Shown piece by piece: positions 26,982 through 35,575 of a stretch of DNA of 64,000 bases. The DNA is taken from NCBI RefSeq assembly GCF_018502385.1, contig NZ_CP075523.1, positions 1,426,001-1,490,000 of the forward strand. The letters are read 5' to 3'. The notes beneath the pieces are model-generated. The model made no database searches, was not told where the DNA came from, and saw only the letters and a program-made list of their open reading frames with translations. Every line of letters starts with the position of its first letter. The stretch's first letter is position 1. The stretch comes from Synechococcus sp. LA31 (GTDB lineage: Bacteria; Cyanobacteriota; Cyanobacteriia; PCC-6307; Cyanobiaceae). The position numbers and the translations under genes were made by a program.

Positions 26982-28768
26982 CGCTCGGGCCGCGGCAGCT
27001 GCCAATCGGGAGCGGGCAGCCCTTGCTCCCTCAGCCCAAGCGCCCAGCGATCCAGGGCCTGGCGGGGCACACGCCAGAGCGAGAACAGCCCCTCTTTGGC
27101 CAGGTGCTGGTGAGGCAGCCCTTGCCAGTGGGGCAGCTGAGCGGTGCGTTGATCGATCACCACCAGCACGCTGGCATCGGCCGTGGGCGGTGTGGGCCTC
27201 TGCTGGCGGCGCTGCTCGCGCAGCAGCCGGTCATTGAGGTTGAGCGGCCCATTGGGCTGCACCCCCTCGTAGATCACCACTTGATCGGTGTAGAAGTGCA
27301 GCGAGGGCTTGAGGATGCCCACCATCGCCAGCGGTTCACCGGCCCGGCGCGCAGCCACGGCCGCCGCGGCGATACGCCGAAGCGGCTGCTGGCGCACCCG
27401 ATCCCCCAGCCCCACGAGCGGCTGCAGCGCCGCCACCACAAACGTGGCCATCGCCAGCTGTTGAGCCAGCAGCCAGCCGCGCTGCGCGCGCAGCAACACA
27501 GCCGCCACCAGGGCCACCCCGAAACACACGGCGGCCCGCATCAGCAGGCCGCTGGCCAGCAGCTCCGCCGGCAGGGTGGGCAGCTCAGGCTCGTTGATCA
27601 ACGGCACCCAGCGATCCGCAGCCGCCAGGCCCACCGCCAGCACCGCTTGCAGGACCACAGTGCTACCCAGCAGCCAGCGGCCAGGGCGCTGCTGGGCCGC
27701 CAGGGCGATCAACACACCAGCAGCTGGTGTGGCCGGAATCCAGTAGCTGGGCAGCTTGGTGGCAGCCAGGGTGAAAAACAACAGCACCGCCAGCAACCAA
27801 CAGGCTGCATAGCGCTGCAGCGACAGCTCAGCGGGCTGAGGAGCCAGGCCCGTGCGCGCGGCGGTGCTCAGGCCGGCCAGCAGCAGCGGCGTGAAGGGCA
27901 ACGCCCCCACTAGCAGCACCGGCAAGAAAAACCACCAGGGCTGCAGGTGGTTGTTCACCACCCCGGTGAAACGCTGCAGGTTGTGATAGCCGAAGAAACT
28001 CTCGATAAAGGGGCGCCCTTCCACCAGGGCCGCCAGGCCATACCAGGGCAGGGCCACAACAGCCGTGATCCCCAGCCCTGGCCAGGGCCGCAGCCGCCGC
28101 GCCAAACCGGTCAGATCCCTTTGCCAGAAACCGAAGCCCATCAGGGTGATCCCGGCCAACACCACAGCCACCGGGCCCTTAGCCAGCACCGCCAGGCCCA
28201 GAAGCACCCAGGCCAACCAGCAACGGCCAGCACCGGCGTAGCAACGCCAAAACAGCAGCAACACCACCCCCAGCAAGCCCGTGAGGAGCGCATCGCTCAC
28301 CGCCACGCGGCTCCAGATCAGCACCAGCGGAGAGAGTGCGAAAGCCAGAGCCGCGGTGATCGCGGTGATCACGGCCTGGGAGGCCGATGGCGAACGACCA
28401 CTGGCCAGCGGCTGGGGCCACCGCAACAGCGTGGATGCGAGCACCAGCATCAGCGCCACCGTGCTGAGGGCCGAGGGCAGCCGCGCCGCCCAGGTGCCGA
28501 GGGGATCCCATTGCGGCTGGCCAGGCAGGGCATAGGCAAGCCCCATCAGCCAATACACCAGCGGCGGTTTGTCGTAACGGGGCAGGCCGTTCACCCGGGG
28601 GATCAGCCAATCGCCGGTGTGTGCCATCGCCCTGGCCGAGGCGGCAAAGAGGGGCGGGGTTTCATCCACCAACCCCGTGCTGCCCAGGCCCCACACAAAG
28701 ATCGCCAGCCCGCAGAGCAGCACCAACGGCAACACGAACCTGCGGGGCACCAGGGCGAGCTGCGTCAA
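26975..28768 (-). CDS. ArnT/GT39-type membrane glycosyltransferase
   Basis: This 597-residue polytopic membrane protein belongs to the ArnT-like (lipid-phosphate-sugar-dependent) glycosyltransferase family. The first extracytoplasmic loop carries the acidic residues expected at the active site (STGLVDETPPLFAAS) followed by YDKPPLVYWLMGLAY. About eleven helices are followed by a C-terminal soluble domain with FYTDQVVIYEG. The acceptor is unknown; lipid A, S-layer or exopolysaccharide are candidates. The two genes downstream on the same strand would be the GT4 and EamA genes only if read upstream of it, so it is the last gene of that run. Confidence 0.85.
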   Translation of the reverse strand: MTQLALVPRRFVLPLVLLCGLAIFVWGLGSTGLVDETPPLFAASARAMAHTGDWLIPRVNGLPRYDKPPLVYWLMGLAYALPGQPQWDPLGTWAARLPSALSTVALMLVLASTLLRWPQPLASGRSPSASQAVITAITAALAFALSPLVLIWSRVAVSDALLTGLLGVVLLLFWRCYAGAGRCWLAWVLLGLAVLAKGPVAVVLAGITLMGFGFWQRDLTGLARRLRPWPGLGITAVVALPWYGLAALVEGRPFIESFFGYHNLQRFTGVVNNHLQPWWFFLPVLLVGALPFTPLLLAGLSTAARTGLAPQPAELSLQRYAACWLLAVLLFFTLAATKLPSYWIPATPAAGVLIALAAQQRPGRWLLGSTVVLQAVLAVGLAAADRWVPLINEPELPTLPAELLASGLLMRAAVCFGVALVAAVLLRAQRGWLLAQQLAMATFVVAALQPLVGLGDRVRQQPLRRIAAAAVAARRAGEPLAMVGILKPSLHFYTDQVVIYEGVQPNGPLNLNDRLLREQRRQQRPTPPTADASVLVVIDQRTAQLPHWQGLPHQHLAKEGLFSLWRVPRQALDRWALGLREQGLPAPDWQLPRPERY

Positions 28769-28783
28769 GCCCGACCTTATCGC

Positions 28784-29860
28784 TTACGGCTGAAGCGCCC
28801 CTTCTAGCCAAGCTTCGATGCGCTGCGCCAGCACCGCCCGCGATGCGTGCTGCGCCACCCACTGGCGGCAGGCGGAGCGATCGAGGCGCTCCACTTGCCC
28901 TACCGCCTGCGCCAGTGCCGCTACATCGTCAGCCTCCACCAACCAGCCGTTCAGCCCCGGCTGCACCAGTTCACCCGGCCCCCCGCGGCTGTACGCCAAC
29001 ACCGGCACGCCGCAGGCCATGGCCTCCACCACCACATTTCCGTAGGCCTCATTCCATTTGGGCGTGTTGAGCAAGGCCAGGCAACGGCCCAGCTCCTCCT
29101 GCAGCTGGGCCGTGGGCAAAAACCCCCGCCACTGCAGCGTGCCCGGCGGCACCGAGGCCTCCACAGCCTCCCCATACGCCTGATCTTCGAGCAGACCCCA
29201 CACGGCCAAGGGCAGGCCAACCCGCGCGGCCGCAGCCGCGGCATCTTCGAGCCCTTTCTCCGGCGCCACACGGCCCACCCAACCCAGCAGCGGCTCAGGC
29301 TGCGCGCAGAACTGATAGGCGCTCAGATCAAAACCATTGCCCACCAACACCGGCGGCTGCGGCAAAGCGAAATCTGCCGCCTGGGAGGCGGTGTGAAAGG
29401 CCAGATGCCGCTGATCCCAGGCCGCCACCTCCGCGATCACCGCATCCATGGCAGCGGTCACCGAACCCATGCTCACCAGATGCAGGATCGGCAGCGGTGC
29501 CGTGGGGGTGAGCCAGAAAGGTAACCAGTCGTAACTGAGATTGAGCACCGCATCGAACCCCGCCGCAGGCGCCTCCGCCAGCACCCGGCGCCAGAAGCGG
29601 GCCAGTAGGCCATCAGCCTGCATGGTGATCAGGGCTTCACGGCCCTGGTGCTGCACGCTGAGCTGGGGCTCACCAGGGCACGTCCAGAGCTGAGCGGCGG
29701 TGCAATCGGCCGGCAGCACTGAGCCCTCTGCCGCCAGCACCGTGATCCGATGCCCCCGCTGCAGCAAGCCCGCCACCAGCCCCGCCAGGGTGAGCTCCAC
29801 ACCACCGCCACGGCCGCTGCCCAAAGGTCCCAGCGGGGTGGACACCACCAGCAGGTTCAC
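28784..29860 (-). CDS. GT4 glycosyltransferase, pterin glucosyltransferase (BGluT)-like
   Basis: This 358-residue retaining GT-B enzyme begins MNLLVVSTPLGPLGSGRGGGVELTL, which closely matches my memory of Synechococcus UDP-glucose:tetrahydrobiopterin alpha-glucosyltransferase. It continues with NLSYDWLPFWLTP and the C-terminal donor-site pattern GWVGRVAPEKGLE and NEAYGNVVVEAMACGVPVLAY, including the E-x7-E type motif. The product would be a glucosylated pterin, which cyanobacteria accumulate. The ATG overlaps the stop of the EamA gene (4 bases). Another small-molecule or lipid acceptor cannot be excluded. Confidence 0.78.
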   Translation of the reverse strand: MNLLVVSTPLGPLGSGRGGGVELTLAGLVAGLLQRGHRITVLAAEGSVLPADCTAAQLWTCPGEPQLSVQHQGREALITMQADGLLARFWRRVLAEAPAAGFDAVLNLSYDWLPFWLTPTAPLPILHLVSMGSVTAAMDAVIAEVAAWDQRHLAFHTASQAADFALPQPPVLVGNGFDLSAYQFCAQPEPLLGWVGRVAPEKGLEDAAAAAARVGLPLAVWGLLEDQAYGEAVEASVPPGTLQWRGFLPTAQLQEELGRCLALLNTPKWNEAYGNVVVEAMACGVPVLAYSRGGPGELVQPGLNGWLVEADDVAALAQAVGQVERLDRSACRQWVAQHASRAVLAQRIEAWLEGALQP

Positions 29861-30816
29861 GGCATCACCTCAGCAGCTGCGGCTGGATGCCAAATCAGCG
29901 CGCGGCGGTTGATCAGCACCACGCTCACCAAGGCGAAGGCGGCACCAAGCCATTGCAGGGGTTGGAGCTGCTCCCCTAGCAGCAGCACCCCACACAACAA
30001 GGCAAACACTGGCGTGAGAAACGTGAGCGCAGTGAAGCTGGTGAGATCGCCGTGATTGGCGAACCAGAAAAACAACCCGTAGGCCAGGGCGCTGCCCAAC
30101 AAGGCGGCAAAGGCCATCAAGCCCCACTGCCCCAGGCTCCAGGTTGGCCAGAACGGCGGCGCTTCCGCACGGAAGGCGGGCAACAGCGCTGATCCGGCCA
30201 GCAATGGCACACCACCCAGCAGCATGTGCCAGCCCGTAACCGCCACCGGATCGCTATGGCGGCAGGCGTAACGGCTGATCACCGTGCCCAGGGCCATCGC
30301 CAGCGCGGCGGCCAACATCCACAGCTCGCCATGGCTCCAGGCCTGAACATCCAGCGCTTCGGGCCCCATCAGCCACCAGTGCTGCAGCAAGGGAGCTGGT
30401 AGGCCGAGGCACAGGATCCCGAGCAAACCAATCAACAGCCCCAGCCAGCCCACAGGGTTGATCGCCTCTCCGAAGAGGCTGCGAGCCAGCAGTGCCACCA
30501 GCAACGGCTGGGAATCGATCAACACCGACCCCAAGCCAGCGCCAGTGCTCACCAAACCACGGGCCAGCAGGCCCTGAAAGGCCGTGGCATCCACCAGGGC
30601 AAACACCACCAACCAGCCCCAATCGCGCCGATCGACACCACTGCGGCCGCGCCAAAGCTGAGCGGCTGCCAGCAACACCAAACCAGCCGGCAGCAGCCGC
30701 ATCCAAGCCAGGGTCAACGGCCCCGCCCCTGCCAGCAGCGGCTTCATCGCCGCCATAGCGGTGCCCCAGAGGGCAAACGGCAAGAGCATCAGAAGCCAGC
30801 GCACCTTCACCAGCAC
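29857..30816 (-). CDS. EamA family (DMT) transporter
   Basis: This 319-residue protein has ten hydrophobic helices in two EamA repeats. The first repeat starts LMLLPFALWGTAMAAMKPLL, and the second contains GLMAFAALLGSALAYGLFFWFANHGDLT and a closing ALVSVVLINRRAL. DMT-superfamily members export or exchange metabolites, and this one resembles chloroplast/cyanobacterial DMTs. It is the first gene of the minus-strand EamA-GT4-GT39 group and is divergent from sppA, with 51 bases between. Confidence 0.88.
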   Translation of the reverse strand: MLVKVRWLLMLLPFALWGTAMAAMKPLLAGAGPLTLAWMRLLPAGLVLLAAAQLWRGRSGVDRRDWGWLVVFALVDATAFQGLLARGLVSTGAGLGSVLIDSQPLLVALLARSLFGEAINPVGWLGLLIGLLGILCLGLPAPLLQHWWLMGPEALDVQAWSHGELWMLAAALAMALGTVISRYACRHSDPVAVTGWHMLLGGVPLLAGSALLPAFRAEAPPFWPTWSLGQWGLMAFAALLGSALAYGLFFWFANHGDLTSFTALTFLTPVFALLCGVLLLGEQLQPLQWLGAAFALVSVVLINRRALIWHPAAAAEVMP

Positions 30817-30867
30817 CTGCTGCCCACGGGTCTCCTTTTTAAGATCCAGCCACTACACATCGCCGCG

Positions 30868-31680
30868 ATGGTCTGGCCCTGGCGCCGCAAATCCCGCCGC
30901 AAACTGGCGCGTATCGCCATCGAAGGGGCGATTGCATCCAGCACCCGCGAACGGGTGGTTAAGGCTTTGCGAGAGGTGGAGCGACGGGAGTTCCCGGCCC
31001 TGCTGCTGCGCATCGACAGCCCCGGCGGCACCGTGGGCGACAGCCAGGAGATCCATGCGGCGATCCAGCGGCTGCGGCAAAAGGGCTGCCGGGTGGTGGC
31101 CAGCTTCGGCAACATCTCAGCCTCCGGCGGGGTGTATGTAGGTGTGGCGGCCGAAAAGATCGTGGCCAATGCCGGCACGATCACCGGCTCCATTGGCGTG
31201 ATCCTGCGGGGCAACAATCTCTCCCGCCTGCTGGAGCGCATCGGCATCCAGTTCGAAACGGTGAAGAGCGGCCTCTACAAAGACATCCTCTCGCCGGATC
31301 GCGCGCTCACCGGTGCAGAACGGCAGCTACTGCAGGAGCTGATCGATTCCAGCTACGGCCAGTTCGTGGCCGCTGTGGCGGAGGGGCGTGGCTTGGAGGA
31401 GCAGGCCGTACGCCTCTTCGCCGACGGTCGCGTATTCAGCGGCGCTCAGGCGCTCCAGCACGGCCTGGTGGATCAATTGGGCGATGAAGAGTGCGCCAGG
31501 CGCCTGGCCTGTGAGCTAGCGGAGCTCGATGTGGAGAAAACTCGGCCGATCAGCTTCGGGCAGCCCACCAAACGCTTCTCGGGTCTGATCCCCGGCCGCA
31601 ACCTCTTCGCGCGCCTCAGCGACGCCCTCCATCTGGAATTGGCCTGGAACGGCCAACCGCTGTGGTTGCATCGCCCATGA
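30868..31680 (+). CDS. sppA: Signal peptide peptidase SppA (short, catalytic-core form)
   Basis: This is a membrane-associated serine protease of the ClpP/crotonase fold that degrades signal peptides; in cyanobacteria it is implicated in light acclimation. The 270-residue short form keeps IDSPGGTVGDS, the nucleophile S86 in NISASGGVYV and the lysine candidates K133/K138 in ETVKSGLYKDIL. The N-terminus is basic (MVWPWRRKSRRKLARI) with no obvious anchor helix. It overlaps aroH by 4 bases (ATGA). Confidence 0.92.
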   Translation: MVWPWRRKSRRKLARIAIEGAIASSTRERVVKALREVERREFPALLLRIDSPGGTVGDSQEIHAAIQRLRQKGCRVVASFGNISASGGVYVGVAAEKIVANAGTITGSIGVILRGNNLSRLLERIGIQFETVKSGLYKDILSPDRALTGAERQLLQELIDSSYGQFVAAVAEGRGLEEQAVRLFADGRVFSGAQALQHGLVDQLGDEECARRLACELAELDVEKTRPISFGQPTKRFSGLIPGRNLFARLSDALHLELAWNGQPLWLHRP

Positions 31681-32051
31681 GCAGCACCAGAGAGCTCCGC
31701 GCCCTGCGCGGAGCCACAACCGCCAACGCCAACTCCCGCGAGGCGATCAACGAAGCGGTGGCCGAGCTGCTCGATGCCCTGGTGGAGCGCAACGATCTCG
31801 AAGGCAGCCAGCTGCTATCGGTCACCTTCTCGGTGACCGCTGATCTCGATGCGGTGTTCCCCGCCGCCATCGCCCGGCACCGGCAGGGCTGGGATGCTGT
31901 AGCGCTGCTCGATTGCCAGCAGATGGCGGTGGCCGGTGATCTGCCCCGTTGCATCCGCCTGTTGGCCCATGCCTGGCTAGCGAGCGAGCGACCCGTGCGC
32001 CATGCCTATCTGCGCGATGCAGCCCGGCTGCGGCCGGATCTGGCCGACTGA
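31677..32051 (+). CDS. aroH: Chorismate mutase, AroH type
   Basis: It converts chorismate to prephenate on the route to Phe and Tyr. The 124-residue protein is of the AroH (trimeric pseudo-alpha/beta barrel) class: N-terminal RALRGATTANANSREAI with the conserved Arg of RGA, then LLSVTFSVTADLDAVFPA and the C-terminal ERPVRHAYLRDAARLRPDL. I start at ATG 31677, overlapping the sppA stop; the frame upstream to 31662 is inside sppA. Coupling to sppA has no obvious metabolic logic. Confidence 0.93.
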   Translation: MSSTRELRALRGATTANANSREAINEAVAELLDALVERNDLEGSQLLSVTFSVTADLDAVFPAAIARHRQGWDAVALLDCQQMAVAGDLPRCIRLLAHAWLASERPVRHAYLRDAARLRPDLAD

Positions 32052-32161
32052 GTTGCATCTGGTCATCACTTCCAACCCCAGCGCCGGCACCCTGCTCCAC
32101 CCCTCAGCCAGGCCCAGCTGCCAAGAATGGTGCTCAATCGTTCCTTGGCCAGATCGCACTT

Positions 32162-32746
32162 ATGGCAGGTTTTCGCACCACCGCCGCCGGCACGGCCGTA
32201 GCAGCAGCCCTCGGGCTTGCCGGCGCCGCCGCGGCCCTTGCCCCGATGCTGCCCGCCAACAGCCAGGGCACCCCAGGGCTTGTGGAATTCCGCTGGGACA
32301 GCAGCAAGGATTACCGCAAGCTCTACTTCTTCATGACCGATACCCAGCGCCTCAAGCGCTCGGAGTATTACCTCATTCTCAAGCCCAAAGACCGCAAAAC
32401 AGCGATCCTCAAGCTCACCGTGGGCATCCCAAAAACGTTCGACGTCAAGATCAATCCCAAGTACGTCAAGCTCTGCTACATGAAGGAGGGCGGCATGTTG
32501 GCCCGCACCCGTTGTGAAGCGGATATTCCAGCCACGATTGAAATAGCCGATGACGGCAGCGCGATCGAAATCTTCCCGGACACCCCAGTGCCCGTGGGCA
32601 AAACCATCGGTGTGTACATCAACCTGTTCAACCCCTTCAACGCGGGTATGTATCAGTTCAATGCCCTGGCCCAGGCCCCGGGTGATGTGCCGGTGTCGGG
32701 CTACCTCGGCAGCTGGCTGATCCAGATCGATCCCCCCAGCAACTGA
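32162..32746 (+). CDS. DUF2808 domain exported protein
   Basis: This 194-residue protein has an N-terminal signal (GTAVAAALGLAGAAAALAP, cleavage near residue 30) and one DUF2808 domain, with GLVEFRWDSSKDYRKLYFFM, AILKLTVGIPKTFDVKINP and PVGKTIGVYINLFNPFNAG. The family is nearly restricted to cyanobacteria and plastid-related genomes, and its function is unknown. I choose ATG 32162 because the signal peptide begins there; the open frame upstream to 31949 overlaps aroH. It lies 58 bases before rpmH. Confidence 0.85.
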   Translation: MAGFRTTAAGTAVAAALGLAGAAAALAPMLPANSQGTPGLVEFRWDSSKDYRKLYFFMTDTQRLKRSEYYLILKPKDRKTAILKLTVGIPKTFDVKINPKYVKLCYMKEGGMLARTRCEADIPATIEIADDGSAIEIFPDTPVPVGKTIGVYINLFNPFNAGMYQFNALAQAPGDVPVSGYLGSWLIQIDPPSN

Positions 32747-32804
32747 GCTGAGGCGGGCTGGTAGGTTGGGCGATCGACGTTGAAGGCGAAGCCGAGCCGG
32801 AGCC

Positions 32805-32942
32805 ATGACCAAGCGCACCCTTGAAGGAACCAGCCGTAAGCGCAAGCGTGTTTCCGGTTTCCGCGTTCGCATGCGCAGCCACACCGGCCGCCGCGTGATC
32901 CGCACCCGCCGCAAGCGTGGCCGCGCTCGCTTGGCTGTCTGA
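32805..32942 (+). CDS. rpmH: Ribosomal protein L34
   Basis: This is the 45-residue large-subunit protein, beginning [15 protein letters not shown] and continuing with the conserved [16 protein letters not shown] and ending KRGRARLAV. The gene is too short for most ORF lists. An AGCCGGAG purine-rich stretch precedes the start. It is followed after 47 bases by rnpA, the order conserved across bacteria. Confidence 0.97.
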   Translation: MTKRTLEGTSRKRKRVSGFRVRMRSHTGRRVIRTRRKRGRARLAV

Positions 32943-32989
32943 CTGACAGACCAGCACCGCACCACGCCGCCCCCGCACCTCTGTTTCCG

Positions 32990-33379
32990 ATGGTTCTGTC
33001 TCGGGAACACAGGCTGCGGGGGCGGTTTGTGTTTGATCGCTTGTACCAGAAGGGGCAGCGCCATCACGGTCAGCTGATGGTGTTGCGCTGCATGACGGGT
33101 CAGCCCGAGCTGCTCAAAGCCGATCCACGCGACCACAACCCCACCAGCTGCCGAATGGCGGTGGTGGTGAGCAGCAAAGTGAGCAAGCGCTCCGTGCGCC
33201 GCAATCAGCTGCGGCGTTTACTGCATGGCCATCTCAGCGCCATGATTGAGGCTCTGCCGGATCAGGCCACGGGCCGCTGGCTGCTGATCTCGCTCAAACC
33301 CGGCAGCGCCGACGCCACTGACCAGGCTCTGCTGGGAGAATGTTCAAACCTCCTCACCAAGGCAGGACTACGCCCATGA
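32990..33379 (+). CDS. rnpA: Ribonuclease P protein component
   Basis: This is the protein cofactor of RNase P, needed for tRNA 5' maturation in vivo. The 129-residue sequence has the aromatic N-terminal cleft (LRGRFVFDRLYQKGQR) and the RNR signature (SKRSVRRNQLRRLLHGHL). An insertion-like segment around residues 35-53 (CMTGQPELLKADPRDHNP) is unusual but acceptable for cyanobacteria. The stop overlaps the PH-domain gene (ATGA). Confidence 0.95.
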   Translation: MVLSREHRLRGRFVFDRLYQKGQRHHGQLMVLRCMTGQPELLKADPRDHNPTSCRMAVVVSSKVSKRSVRRNQLRRLLHGHLSAMIEALPDQATGRWLLISLKPGSADATDQALLGECSNLLTKAGLRP

Positions 33380-33828
33380 GCGGTGCACCGCAAAAGCCTC
33401 CGGTGGCCCCCGGAGCCAGCATCAATGAAGACGTGTTCTACGCCGGAGGTCCGGCGAAGGGCGATCTGATCACCAACCTGCTGTTCGGCCTCACCCTGAT
33501 TGGCATTCCCTTTGCGGTGGGCGCGATTGTGCGGGGCCTATGGCTGCGCTTCCGCATCACCAGTCGGCGCGTGGAAGTGAGCGGTGGCTGGCTGGGCCGC
33601 GACCGCAGCCAGGTGGTGTACAGCCAGATTCGCGAAGTGCGCTCAGTCGCCCGCGGTCTGGGCTTCTGGGGCGACATGGTGCTGGTGCTCAACGACGGCA
33701 CGAAGCTCGAGATGCGAGCCGTGCCCCGCTACAAAGAGGCTGAGGCCTACATCGAAGAGCGCATCGCTGCCAGCCCTGCTGCCAAGGCCAGCACCAAAAC
33801 CGGCTTCAGCAAGAACGCGGCGGCCTGA
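33376..33828 (+). CDS. PH-domain (bPH2/DUF304-like) membrane protein
   Basis: This is a 150-residue protein with two hydrophobic stretches at about 33-57 (LITNLLFGLTLIGIPFAVGAIVRG in part) followed by a bacterial pleckstrin-homology-like strand set: FRITSRRVEVSGGWLGRDRSQVVYS, IREVRSVARGLGFWGDMVLVL and LEMRAVPRYKEAEAYIEE. I start at ATG 33376, overlapping the rnpA stop. It is conserved between rnpA and yidC in picocyanobacteria, which hints at a membrane-biogenesis role, but no function is established. Confidence 0.85.
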   Translation: MSGAPQKPPVAPGASINEDVFYAGGPAKGDLITNLLFGLTLIGIPFAVGAIVRGLWLRFRITSRRVEVSGGWLGRDRSQVVYSQIREVRSVARGLGFWGDMVLVLNDGTKLEMRAVPRYKEAEAYIEERIAASPAAKASTKTGFSKNAAA

Positions 33829-33883
33829 GCCACCCGCCTGACACACTGGCTCCACTTCCCACTCCCCCGGACCTGCACACGCC

Positions 33884-35020
33884 GTGATCGGCTACATCTC
33901 CGACAACCTGCTGCTGCCGATCCTCGATTTCTTCTACGGATTGGTGCCGAGCTACGGCCTGGCGATCATCGCCCTCACCGTGGTGATCCGCCTGGCGCTA
34001 TTCCCCTTGAGTGCCGGCTCGATCCGCAGCGCCCGCCGCATGCGCATCGCCCAGCCGGTGATGCAGAAACGCCAGGCTGAGATCAAGGCCAAATACGCCA
34101 ACAACCCCCAGAAGCAGCAAGAGGAGCTGGGATCGCTGATGAAGGAGTTCGGCAGCCCTCTATCGGGTTGCCTGCCTCTGTTGGTGCAGATGCCGATCCT
34201 GTTCGCGCTGTTCGCCACCCTGCGCGGATCACCGTTTGCCGATGTGCCCTACACCCTCAATCTGAAGGTGCTGCCGGCAGATCAGATCGCGGCGGTTGAA
34301 CCCAAGCCCTTCAACAGCCCCAGCCACTCGATCTTCGTGACGGCCACCGATCACGTTCCCGTGATCGCCAGCCTGGAGAAGGGCACCAAGCTGGGTGTGG
34401 GCGACACCGAAACCGTGAGCCTGCACACCAAAGACGGTGCCAGCTTTGCCTCGGTGCTGAGCGGTGTGGATGGCGGCGGCGCCTTCACCCCCACCTGGAG
34501 CGTCACCAAAGGTGAGGGCCTGGTGAGCGTGGATCAGAGCGGCAGCATCCATGCCATCGCCCCTGGCGATGTGACGGTTGAGGCCAAGATCCCCGGCCTG
34601 GCCGCCCGCAGCGGCTTCCTATTCATCCAAGCTCTGGGTCAGGTGGGTTTCTACACCGATGGGGCCGTCAACTGGGATATCGCCATCCTGGTGGCCGCGT
34701 TCGGCGCCAGCCTGTTCGTGAGCCAGATCCTTTCGGGCATGGGCATGCCCGCCAACCCGCAGCAGGCCACAGCCAACAAGATCACGCCCGTGATGATCAC
34801 TGGCATGTTCCTGTTCTTCCCTCTGCCGGCGGGTGTGCTGCTCTACATGGTGGTGGCCAACATTTTCCAAGCCGCGCAAACGTTCCTGCTCACCCGCGAA
34901 GCGCTGCCCGACAACCTGCAAGCGATCCTCGATCAGCAGCGGGCCGCCGAAGCGAAAACGGTCACGGCAACCGTGACCGGCAGCGAGCGGATGCCGTTTG
35001 AGCCCAAGGGCAAGAAGTGA
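33884..35020 (+). CDS. yidC: YidC/Oxa1/Alb3 membrane protein insertase, with an Ig-like insert
   Basis: It inserts and folds membrane proteins, in cyanobacteria including photosystem subunits at the thylakoid. The 378-residue protein (GTG start 33884) has the Alb3-type layout. TM helix [20 protein letters not shown] carries the hydrophilic-groove Arg, followed by the cytosolic [20 protein letters not shown] hairpin and the last helices from about 262. Between them, residues about 150-238 form an unusual insert ([30 protein letters not shown]) that looks like a bacterial Ig-like/Big_2 domain. The DUF177 gene follows after 3 bases. Confidence 0.95.
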   Translation: MIGYISDNLLLPILDFFYGLVPSYGLAIIALTVVIRLALFPLSAGSIRSARRMRIAQPVMQKRQAEIKAKYANNPQKQQEELGSLMKEFGSPLSGCLPLLVQMPILFALFATLRGSPFADVPYTLNLKVLPADQIAAVEPKPFNSPSHSIFVTATDHVPVIASLEKGTKLGVGDTETVSLHTKDGASFASVLSGVDGGGAFTPTWSVTKGEGLVSVDQSGSIHAIAPGDVTVEAKIPGLAARSGFLFIQALGQVGFYTDGAVNWDIAILVAAFGASLFVSQILSGMGMPANPQQATANKITPVMITGMFLFFPLPAGVLLYMVVANIFQAAQTFLLTREALPDNLQAILDQQRAAEAKTVTATVTGSERMPFEPKGKK

Positions 35021-35023
35021 GCC

Positions 35024-35575
35024 ATGGGCGTCGCGCCGCAGCAACCCGCGGGTAATCTCCTGCAGCCAGTGCCGCTGCAGGAGCTGCGGCTGCTCGCCGA
35101 TGGCCGCCACTGGCAGGTGGATCAGCCGCTCCGCGAGCTAGAGAGCCTCACCCCGGTGCGCGGTGAGCTCACCGCTGTACACCGAGGCAACATCCTTGAG
35201 GTGAGTGGCAACGCCAGCACGATCGTGACCCTGCGCTGCGATCGCTGCTTGCAGCACTTCAACCATCCCCTTAGCTTTCGCCATCAAGAAGTGGTCTGGC
35301 TGGGCGATCAAGCACGCGAGCAAGGTGTAGACGCCGAAACTGTGATCGAGGGCGGCAGCGAGGTGCTGGAGCTTGATCCCGATGGCCTCTGCGAAAGCCT
35401 CGATCCCAGCGGCGATTTCGATCCCGAACACTGGCTGTTTGAGCAGCTCAGCCTGCAACTCCCCTTCGTGAACCGCTGCGGCAGCGAGTGCCCCGGCCCC
35501 GATCTTCTGGCCGCAGAAGCGGCCGCCGAGCCCATTGATCCGCGTTGGGCTGCGCTCAAGAACCTGCAGCCATGA
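35024..35575 (+). CDS. DUF177 (YceD) domain protein
   Basis: This is a 183-residue protein of the YceD family, linked in bacteria and plastids to 23S rRNA/ribosome accumulation. The conserved cysteine pairs are LRCDRCLQHF (C73, C76) and CGSECPGP (about C152, C156), possibly a metal site. The acidic central segment (LELDPDGLCESLDPSGDFD) is typical. It starts 3 bases after yidC and overlaps the next ATPase (ATGA), so it belongs to the rpmH-yidC run. Confidence 0.88.
   Translation: MGVAPQQPAGNLLQPVPLQELRLLADGRHWQVDQPLRELESLTPVRGELTAVHRGNILEVSGNASTIVTLRCDRCLQHFNHPLSFRHQEVVWLGDQAREQGVDAETVIEGGSEVLELDPDGLCESLDPSGDFDPEHWLFEQLSLQLPFVNRCGSECPGPDLLAAEAAAEPIDPRWAALKNLQP

Noticed and set aside
32066-33136. 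356-residue minus-strand frame across DUF2808, rpmH and rnpA
   Set aside because: It runs antisense through three recognised genes, including a ribosomal protein, and has no conserved motif.
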